Program-made: the position numbers and the translations under genes
In this document: one piece after another, positions 51,010 to 57,877 of the stretch
Numbering within the stretch: the first letter of the stretch is position 1
Layout: every line of letters starts with the position of its first letter
Origin: JBBRCE01 sp038205115
GTDB taxonomy: Bacteria > Planctomycetota > Planctomycetia > Pirellulales > JBBRCE01
Assembly: GCA_038205115.1 (NCBI GenBank)
Contig: JBBRCE010000032.1
Span: forward strand, 1 to 57,877
Direction of reading: 5' to 3'
DNA length: 57,877 nt
Notes under the pieces: model-generated
Told to the model about the DNA's origin: nothing
Seen by the model: the letters and a program-made list of their open reading frames with translations, nothing else
Databases searched by the model: none

Positions 51010-53223
51010 ATGTCGGCAACCGTATTTCAATCTGCCGAGTCGCGACCGCTGGGCCTCCGGCATCGCGCCGATTTGATCGTGCAAAGCCTCTGGCTGCGCG
51101 GACGCAAATATTGGAATCTGAAAGATCCGATTTCGCTGGCGTACTTTCAACTTCGCGACGAAGAATTCGTGCTCTGGAGAATGCTCGATGGCCAGATCAG
51201 TCTGGAGCAACTGCAACGCGTTTTCGAACGGCAGTTCGCGCCGCGCAAACTCTCGCTGACTGAACTACAGGGTTTCTTGGGCATGCTGCACGAGCATGGC
51301 TTGGTGGTTTCTGCACGCACCGGCCAAGGCCTGCAACTCCTCGCGCGGCGTCGCAAACAAGGCTGGCAAAAATTCTGGCAAACATTGGGCAATCCGCTGG
51401 CCATTCGCTTTCGCGGCGTCGACCCCCATCGGTTTTTCGACGTCTTGCATGCCCGCTGTGGTTGGCTGTTCTCGCGCGGAATGGTTACGTTATCGCTGAC
51501 GGCGATTTTGCTGACCGCACTGTGGGCGGCCATCCGCTTTCCGGAGGTGTCTGCGCGGATGCCAGACTTTGCCGCATTTTTTACGCTGCAAAGTGCGCCG
51601 CTGTTTTTGCTGGCGATTGCACTGAGTAAAGTCTTGCACGAACTGGGACACGGCCTGGCCTGCCGTCGCTTTGGCGGCGAATGCCATGAGCTCGGATTGA
51701 TGCTGCTCTGTTTTACGCCCTGTTTGTATTGCAACGTGAGCGACAGTTGGATGCTGCCCAGCCGCTGGCGTCGCGCTGCGGTGGGCGCGGCCGGAATGTA
51801 CGTGGAGCTGATTCTGGCGGCTGGCTGTTTCTGGTTGTGGTGGTTCTCGGCGCCGGGCGTGCTGAATGCCATCGCATTGAAGATTGCCTTCGTCGCCTCG
51901 GCCGGCACGCTGCTCCTCAATGCCAATCCGTTGCTCCGCTACGACGGATACTTCATTCTTTCGGACCTGATCGAAACACCCAACTTGCAACAGCAAGGGG
52001 CCGGCCTGCTCAGCAGCACCTCGGCGCGATGGATGCTCGGAATCGACACCGGCAACGATCGCACCTTGCCAGAACGCAATCGTCCGGCGTTTGCACTGTA
52101 CGCAATCCTATCGCTCATTTACCGCTGGCTCGTGGTTGTGGGTCTGCTGTGGTTTTTTTATCGCGCGGCGCAGCCATATCGAGCCGAAGTCGTGGTCGCG
52201 CTGTTGGGGACACTGGTGATTGCAGCCATGGTTGCGACGCCCGCAATACAAGGAGTTCGCTCTATGGCCTTGCCTGGCCGAATGCAAGAAGTCGCCAAGC
52301 GCCGCGCCACAATTTGGCTGCTCTTGCTGCTTGGTGTGGGCTGCGCCCTATTCGCCCTGCGGTTGCCGTATCGTATTTCCGCGCCCGCGGTTGTTGAATA
52401 TGCGGGCGCCAAGCCGGTTTACGTGACCGCGCCAGGGCGGATTCTGGAAGCCGTCGCGATTGGCGACCAGCTCGAACGCGGGCAGCAAATCGCGCTGCTT
52501 GCCGACGCACAATTCGAATGGGATCTCGCCAGAATTCGGCTGCAACGCGATCAAATCAAGCTCAAGATGGTCAACCTGGAGCGCCGGCGAATCGACGATC
52601 CGGGCGCCGAGTTGCAACTGGCCACCGCGCGTGCCTCGCTGGCGGATTTAGAAGAACAATTGCGACAGCGCGAGCTGGACGCTCAGCGCTTAAAGCTTCT
52701 GGCGCCGCAATCCGGCAGCGTGTTGCCCACGCGTCGCACTCCGCCACGCGACCGGCCGGGCGAACTGAACTCGTGGCGAGAGACACCACTCGAATTGCAA
52801 AATCGAGGCGCCTTTTTAGAAACCGGCACGCTGGTTTGCTCGATTGGCGATCCGCATCGTTTTGAAGCAACGCTCCTGTTGGATCAGGCCGACTTGGAAT
52901 TCGTGCACGAGTCGCAATCCGTGCAAATCCGATTGAATGATTTTCCGGAACTTCGCTTATCGGGACAGATCGTGGAAATTTCCATGTCCGATCGGCCTGA
53001 TCTGCCTGGCGACGTGGCCGCTCGACGTGAGCAGGCCGCAGGGCGCGACGACGGCGGGCAGGCCAAGCCAGCCGCCAATTACCAAGCGCGCGTCAAGCTC
53101 GATCAACACGACTTGCCGCTGGTCAACGGAGCGCCGGGACGATCAATCATTGAGGCCGATTGGCAACCGCTCGGCAAACGGCTAATTCGGTTCTTTCAAA
53201 GCACGTTCGATTTTCGCCGCTAA
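51010..53223 (+). CDS. PqqD-like / M50 zinc protease / HlyD fusion protein
   Basis: The 737-aa product starts at ATG 51010, 7 bases after the adaptor stop. About residues 28-105 look like a PqqD/winged-helix recognition domain (YWNLKDPISLAYFQLRDEE, then FVLWRMLDGQISLEQLQRVF). The M50 membrane core follows, with HELGH (210-214) and the second metal site in NPLLRYDGYF (near 310). Several helices continue to about 460. The C-terminal 270 residues form a HlyD-type region: GRILEAVAIGDQLERGQQI, a coiled coil and a beta-barrel. Parts of this architecture occur in natural-product secretion and maturation clusters. No precursor peptide or radical-SAM gene is visible here, so the substrate is unknown. 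Confidence 0.85.
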   Translation: MSATVFQSAESRPLGLRHRADLIVQSLWLRGRKYWNLKDPISLAYFQLRDEEFVLWRMLDGQISLEQLQRVFERQFAPRKLSLTELQGFLGMLHEHGLVVSARTGQGLQLLARRRKQGWQKFWQTLGNPLAIRFRGVDPHRFFDVLHARCGWLFSRGMVTLSLTAILLTALWAAIRFPEVSARMPDFAAFFTLQSAPLFLLAIALSKVLHELGHGLACRRFGGECHELGLMLLCFTPCLYCNVSDSWMLPSRWRRAAVGAAGMYVELILAAGCFWLWWFSAPGVLNAIALKIAFVASAGTLLLNANPLLRYDGYFILSDLIETPNLQQQGAGLLSSTSARWMLGIDTGNDRTLPERNRPAFALYAILSLIYRWLVVVGLLWFFYRAAQPYRAEVVVALLGTLVIAAMVATPAIQGVRSMALPGRMQEVAKRRATIWLLLLLGVGCALFALRLPYRISAPAVVEYAGAKPVYVTAPGRILEAVAIGDQLERGQQIALLADAQFEWDLARIRLQRDQIKLKMVNLERRRIDDPGAELQLATARASLADLEEQLRQRELDAQRLKLLAPQSGSVLPTRRTPPRDRPGELNSWRETPLELQNRGAFLETGTLVCSIGDPHRFEATLLLDQADLEFVHESQSVQIRLNDFPELRLSGQIVEISMSDRPDLPGDVAARREQAAGRDDGGQAKPAANYQARVKLDQHDLPLVNGAPGRSIIEADWQPLGKRLIRFFQSTFDFRR

Positions 53224-54384
53224 AATCTTGCTGCGTTTCGTAAACCGCGATCGCCACCAAAAGACCGTGACGCGCAGGCCAGCCTTCGTCGCGCCGTTTT
53301 TGCGCCGTTGACTTGATGGCGGCAATATTGTATACTAATGTCCATATATCTCGCGGGCGGAAACTCTGCCCAATGCGGGACAACGGATTTGAGGCCAACC
53401 CAGGGCTCTGACAACTCAGCGTGCAAAGGCAGGCACAACACCCGAAGGAAAAATCGAGTTCGCAGCATTCAGGCGTACGGCTCTTCACTCCGCGTCTCCC
53501 TTCGCCCCGGTACTCCGGGGAGAAGGGCCGGGGATGAAGGGCCGAGTTGACGATCTGTCAATTCGCGTGCGTTGTTACGCAAAGCGCTGCGAGCCAGATT
53601 TTTCCGTCGGCAATTCGCCGGCACTTGCATGAGACTGGTGGCAGGAGATGTCGCGTGGATGGTTTGCTAGACAAAAGTAGGTTCGCCGGTGCGCTGGCCA
53701 ATCGAAATCGAACCGACACGCGGCCGCAGTAATTAGCCGAATCCCCGTTGAAGCTCTTTGACAACTTAACCGGCGGTCGCTTGCGCCCAAGCAGCCTGGC
53801 GACCGCTCACACACTCCGATTTGCAAACATGCGATTCGGCGGGCAGCGTTTTGCGCTTGCGCGCCGCTGGCAAGTAATTCGCAGCTTGCCCAATTCGTGG
53901 CCGACGCAGCCTGCGTCGGTGGCCTGTTGTTCGCCATGAAGCAAATCGGCGTGAGGAGCCTGCGGTGCGCGCCGAAGGGGTCAGAAAATCGCAGTTATCG
54001 GGCGTTGTGTCCGCACTGTCCACGGCGATTACTGAGGTCAAAACTGTCGCCAAGTCGTTACGCTGTTTAACTTTGCACGCGGGGCACGGAGCGAATTTGC
54101 GAAAAACTTTTTTCTCAAACCCCTCGCCCTTCCCCCTTCGTCGTTCTCCGATCTGGCGCTTAATTTGCTCGAGCGCGGGTGATTGGCATTGTTTTCGCTG
54201 TGAATTTACTTGACGATATTTGCCCTATCGGCGACAATGCGGGGACTGCCCACCTGACGTTATCCCGCCCTGCTGATCGCACAGACCACGCGAGTTAGCT
54301 ATTACGCTGACGAGCCTGCGGAAATTTTACGGTACTGTGTGTCGTAATCGCTGGCTCCGAATCAAGCTGGTGTGCCGCAATCTG
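53224..54384. other. 1.16-kb gap with hairpin repeat, no recognised gene
   Basis: No frame in this stretch looks like a protein. A GC-rich hairpin at 53498-53527 (arms of 13 with one mismatch around TACT) has the CCCTTCGCCCCGG style of dispersed intergenic repeats. The 16-bp string CGTCTCCCTTCGCCCC occurs both at 53493-53508 and at 30350-30365. The remainder may hold promoters for the following gene. Confidence 0.5.
53498..53527. repeat. GC-rich hairpin repeat (CCCTTCGCCCCGG type)
   Basis: Arms 53498-53510 and 53515-53527 pair over 13 positions with a single mismatch around loop TACT. Part of the left arm recurs at 30350-30365 inside another intergenic region, so it is probably a family of dispersed repeats. 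Confidence 0.6.
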
Positions 54385-56736
54385 ATGAATTCGAACTTCA
54401 AACTTCTGCTGATTGCGTTGGCCGGGCTGGCACTGTCGAATTCGGCCGCGGCCGAAGAGCTTTCGGGCGAGACGATCTTTCAGTCCAAATGCGCGGTTTG
54501 CCACGGCGCGCAAGGCGAAGGCACCAAAAAGATCAAGCAGCGGCTGCAGGGCGAGCGAAGCATCGGCCAATTAGCGCACGTCATCGCCGAGACCATGCCG
54601 GACGATGATCCCGGCACATTGAAAGCGGCCGAAGTGCAGGCCGTGTCGAAATACGTTTACGAGAAATTCTATTCGTCGCTGGCTCGCGAACGGCAGCGGC
54701 CAGCTCGCATTGAACTCACGCGGCTGACCGTGCGGCAATATCGGCAATCGTTGGCGGATTTGATCGGTTCGTTTCGCGGGCCCATGTCTTGGGACGCCGG
54801 GCAATCGGGACTCAAGGGCGAATACTATCGCGGCAAGTCGTTTCGCAACGACGGTCGCGTGCTGGAGCGGATCGATCCGCAAGTGGCTTTTGATTTTGGC
54901 ACGGGCTCGCCGATCGTGGAGAAGATCGAAGCCCACGAATTCACACTACGGTGGCGCGGCGCGGTGCTCGCGCCTGAGACGGGCGATTACGAGTTTTTGG
55001 TGAAGACGGAGCACTCGGCGAAACTATGGGTCAACGATCAAAGCCGCCCTTTGATTGATGCCTGGGTTAAGTCGGGCAACGACACGCTTTATAAAGCCAC
55101 ATTGCCGCTGGTGGCGGGCCGCAGTTATCCGATTCGGCTGGAGTTTGCCAAGGCCGTACACGGCGAAAAGGACAAGAAGGTAAAAGATCGCGAGAAGAAC
55201 CAACCGCCGTCGCCACCGCCGCTGAAACAGGCGTCGATTGTACTGATGTGGAAGCGTCCGCTGGGCGAACCCGAAACGATCCCGGCGAGGCAACTCTCGC
55301 CGGCCGCGCCGGCCGAAAGTTATGTCTGCTCTTCGGCGTTTCCGCCCGACGACCGCAGTTATGGCTGGGAGCGCGGTGCCGCGGTTTCGCAAGCTTGGGA
55401 CGAAGCCACGACCGACGCCGCCATCGATGCGGCCGAATACGTGGCGACGCATTTGCCCGAACTGGCCGGGGTGCGCGACAATGCCAAAGATCGGGTGGCG
55501 AAGCTGAAAATGTTTTCACGCACGTTCACGGAGCGGGCATTTCGCCGGCCGCTGAGCAACGAGCAAGCCGCAATGCTGATCGATAAAACGTTTGACGGCG
55601 CCGCTGATCCGCAAGCCGCGGTGAAGCGCATCGTGCTGCGGGCGCTCAAGTCGCCGCGTTTTTTGTATCGAGAATTCAGCGATGCGCCCGACCCGTTTGA
55701 CGTTGCCGCACGGCTCTCGCTGGGATTGTGGGATTCGCTACCGGATCAAGAACTCAACCGAGCCGCGGCAGCCGAGCAGCTTAAAACGAAAGAGCAACTC
55801 ACCAAACAAACGCAGCGCATGCTCGGCGACCCGCGAGCCCACGCCAAGCTGCTGGAATTTCTGCTGACTTGGGTCAAAGCAGATCAGGTTCGCGATCTGG
55901 CCAAAGACGCCCAACTGTATCCGGACTTCGACGCGGCTACGATCGCCGATTTGCGAACATCGCTGCAACTGTCGCTGGAGCGCACGTTGTGGGCGGATGC
56001 GTCGGACTTTCGCGAGTTGCTGCTGTCCGACGAGTTGTTTTTGAATGGTCGCTTGGCCAAGTTCTACGGCGTAGATCGCGCGACCGACGCGGACTTTGCG
56101 CCGGTCAAGCTGGATCCGCAACAACGGGCCGGCGTGTTGACGCATCCGTACTTGATGGCCTCGTTTTCGCATACCGCTTCGAGCTCGCCTATCCATCGCG
56201 GCGTCTTCCTGGCGCGGGGCGTGCTGGGCATGGCATTGCGTCCGCCGCCAGTGGCTGTGGCGCCGCTCGCGCCGGATTTGCATCCCGACCTGACGACGCG
56301 CGAACGCGTCTCCCTACAAACGAAGGCCACCGAGTGCATGACCTGCCACGGCATCATCAATCCGTTAGGCTTTACGCTGGAGCACTTCGACGCCGTGGGG
56401 CGTTATCGCACCCAAGACCACGACAAACCGATTGATTCGACCGGCACTTACCAGCCGGCTATTGGCAAAACGGTGACGGTGAACGACGCCCGCGAACTGG
56501 GGCAGTTCCTCGCAGGCAGCAGCGAAGTGCAGGCCGCGTTTGTGGAGAAAATGTTTCATCATCTGGTGCAGCAACCCATTCTCGCGTATGGCGCCAATCA
56601 GCAGCGCGACTTGCAGAATTCGTTTGCCGCCAGCGGGTTTAACATGCGACAATTGGCGGTTGAAATCATGGCCACGTCCGCGCTGACAAGCCGTGACGTC
56701 GCCGGCAAAACGCAAACGGCATTGGCAAAGCCGTGA
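54385..56736 (+). CDS. DUF1592-type planctomycete cytochrome protein with PA14 domain
   Basis: ATG 54385 gives 783 aa. A signal peptide covers about 1-23 (LLIALAGLALSNSAAAEE). A c-type heme motif CAVCH (36-40) lies in an N-terminal cytochrome domain. A PA14-like domain follows (GLKGEYYRGKSFRND to AKLWVNDQ, about 143-222). The DUF1587/1592/1588/1585 helical regions run to the end, with a second CMTCH motif near residue 652 followed by GIINPLGFTLEHFDAVGRY. The protein is exported and likely electron-carrying. Its usual partner, a DUF1552 protein, follows 65 bases downstream. Substrate and exact redox role are unknown. Confidence 0.92.
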   Translation: MNSNFKLLLIALAGLALSNSAAAEELSGETIFQSKCAVCHGAQGEGTKKIKQRLQGERSIGQLAHVIAETMPDDDPGTLKAAEVQAVSKYVYEKFYSSLARERQRPARIELTRLTVRQYRQSLADLIGSFRGPMSWDAGQSGLKGEYYRGKSFRNDGRVLERIDPQVAFDFGTGSPIVEKIEAHEFTLRWRGAVLAPETGDYEFLVKTEHSAKLWVNDQSRPLIDAWVKSGNDTLYKATLPLVAGRSYPIRLEFAKAVHGEKDKKVKDREKNQPPSPPPLKQASIVLMWKRPLGEPETIPARQLSPAAPAESYVCSSAFPPDDRSYGWERGAAVSQAWDEATTDAAIDAAEYVATHLPELAGVRDNAKDRVAKLKMFSRTFTERAFRRPLSNEQAAMLIDKTFDGAADPQAAVKRIVLRALKSPRFLYREFSDAPDPFDVAARLSLGLWDSLPDQELNRAAAAEQLKTKEQLTKQTQRMLGDPRAHAKLLEFLLTWVKADQVRDLAKDAQLYPDFDAATIADLRTSLQLSLERTLWADASDFRELLLSDELFLNGRLAKFYGVDRATDADFAPVKLDPQQRAGVLTHPYLMASFSHTASSSPIHRGVFLARGVLGMALRPPPVAVAPLAPDLHPDLTTRERVSLQTKATECMTCHGIINPLGFTLEHFDAVGRYRTQDHDKPIDSTGTYQPAIGKTVTVNDARELGQFLAGSSEVQAAFVEKMFHHLVQQPILAYGANQQRDLQNSFAASGFNMRQLAVEIMATSALTSRDVAGKTQTALAKP

Positions 56737-56801
56737 ATCAAACGCCCCGTGCTCAGGCGAATAAGCAAAGTTCCAACTCCGATCAAACGCGAGTGAAACC
56801 G

Positions 56802-57877
56802 ATGAATATCAAAAACTCTCGGCGCGACTTTCTCCGCAATCTGGGCCTGGGCGCGGCCAGCTTGCCGTTCATTTTGAATTTGCCCAGCCTGGCGTTTGCC
56901 GGACAAGGCAAACGTAAACAGCGGTTAGTGGTGATGTTCAGTCCCAATGGCGTTGTGCCGGAACGCTTTTGGCCGACGTCCGAGGGTCAGAAATTTTCGC
57001 TCAAGGAGATTCTCGAACCGCTGACGCCCTATCAAGACAAGCTGCTGACGTTGCATGGCGTCTGCGATAAAATTCGCGGCGATGGCGACAACCACATGCG
57101 CGGCATTGGCTGCTTGCTCACGGGCGTGGAACTTTTTCCGGGCAACATTCAAGGCGGTTCAGACACGCCAGCCGGTTGGGCCAGCGGACATTCGATCGAT
57201 CAAGAAATCAAAAACTACCTGCAGCAAAACGAGTCCACGCGGACGCGATTTGGCTCGCTCGAATTTGGCGTGATGGTGCCGGATCGAGCCGATACCTGGA
57301 CCCGCATGATTTACGCCGGTCCCAACAAGCCCATTGCACCGATTGACGATCCCTACCAGATGTTCGGCAAATTGTACGGAAAGATGAAGGATCGCGAGCT
57401 ACTGGGCAGCGTGCTGGACGACGTTCGCGACGATCTGAAAAAGCTCAGCGCGGCGGTCAGCGCGGAAGATCGCAAATTGCTGGACGAACATGCCACTTTT
57501 GTTCGTCAGATGGAGCAAGATCTCAAACGGGCCGATGCCGAAAACAAGCTCGGCCATCAAGTGCCCGAGATCGAACCGGGCGTCAAGAAAGACAACGACA
57601 ACATCCCACGCATCAGTAAGCTACAAATCGATTTGATGGTCAACAGCTTTGCGAACGACTTTGCTCGCGTCGCCACGCTGCAATACACCAACTCGGTGGG
57701 CGGGGCCAAGATGCGTTGGATCGACGTGCCCGAGGGACATCACGATCTGTCGCATCACGAAGACAGCAAGCAGGATTCGCTAGACAAGCTCACGCGGATC
57801 ATTCGCTGGTTCTGCGTGCTAGTCGCCTACCTGGCCAAGCGGCTGGCCGAAACGCCGGTGCCGGGCGGCCCAGGCAG
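56802..57877 (+). CDS. DUF1552 protein, partial (runs off the window)
   Basis: ATG 56802 begins MNIKNSRRDFLRNLGLGAASLP, a twin-arginine export signal. At least 358 residues are encoded before the right edge with no stop. The mature part has VVMFSPNGVVPERFWPT, HGVCDKIRGDGDNHMRGIGCLLTG and VPEGHHDLSHHED, typical of DUF1552 proteins, which sit beside DUF1592 cytochromes and resemble alkaline-phosphatase/sulfatase-like (DUF1501) folds. A GTG at 56733 overlapping the previous stop is an alternative start but would bury the Tat signal. The C-terminus is outside the window. Confidence 0.9.
   Translation, partial: MNIKNSRRDFLRNLGLGAASLPFILNLPSLAFAGQGKRKQRLVVMFSPNGVVPERFWPTSEGQKFSLKEILEPLTPYQDKLLTLHGVCDKIRGDGDNHMRGIGCLLTGVELFPGNIQGGSDTPAGWASGHSIDQEIKNYLQQNESTRTRFGSLEFGVMVPDRADTWTRMIYAGPNKPIAPIDDPYQMFGKLYGKMKDRELLGSVLDDVRDDLKKLSAAVSAEDRKLLDEHATFVRQMEQDLKRADAENKLGHQVPEIEPGVKKDNDNIPRISKLQIDLMVNSFANDFARVATLQYTNSVGGAKMRWIDVPEGHHDLSHHEDSKQDSLDKLTRIIRWFCVLVAYLAKRLAETPVPGGPG

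Overview
The window looks like chromosomal DNA of a planctomycete, probably Pirellulales-like. The evidence is the set of lineage-typical genes: a DUF1592-type multidomain cytochrome protein followed by a DUF1552 protein, a Tat-exported Gfo/Idh/MocA oxidoreductase, a sulfatase, an RseP with several PDZ domains, a PqqD-like/M50/HlyD fusion, and a bacterial topoisomerase VI. GC content is moderately high and most genes are housekeeping. The assignment rests on family knowledge only; there is no rRNA in the window.

Layout. 1-1.1 kb is a decayed accessory patch: the tail of an unknown gene, one copy of a dispersed repeat, a truncated Rhs/polymorphic-toxin-like C-terminus, and a frameshifted IS630 transposase remnant. 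1.1-8 kb holds a membrane-anchored protein, a divergent phosphodiesterase, a YihY/BrkB protein, a large conserved protein, a GT2 glycosyltransferase and a Nif3 protein. 8.2-14.2 kb holds xseA and then a nitrogen-control cluster, amt-glnB-glnD; a second orphan P-II gene lies at 39.7 kb. 14.4-25 kb holds an exported TPR/EF-hand protein, a HTH-receiver regulator, ftsH, the overlapping pair dxr-rseP, nadD and a ROK glucokinase. A tRNA-Met(CAT) follows. 25.8-30.3 kb is a topoisomerase VI operon (B subunit, nucleotidyltransferase, A subunit). A Rieske protein and a repeat-rich spacer lead to a sulfatase.

32.8-42.6 kb holds an OGFr-like protein, the Tat oxidoreductase, a UAP-type pyrophosphorylase, aroB, small exported proteins, the second P-II gene and a dynamin-like GTPase. 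42.8-50 kb is a five-gene oligopeptide-type ABC importer (binding protein, two enlarged permeases, two ATPases). It is followed on the same strand by a HlyD adaptor and the PqqD-like/M50/HlyD fusion. After about 1.2 kb without a recognisable gene come the DUF1592 protein and a DUF1552 protein that runs off the end.

How genes work together. Amt, P-II and GlnD form the classical ammonium-sensing module. Dxr and RseP are translationally coupled. The two Topo VI subunits would form one A2B2 enzyme, and the nucleotidyltransferase between them is the most unexpected gene-order feature. The most instructive non-coding feature is a 100-bp element with 23-bp perfect terminal inverted repeats. It is inserted into another dispersed repeat with an apparent AAA target duplication (30844-30943).
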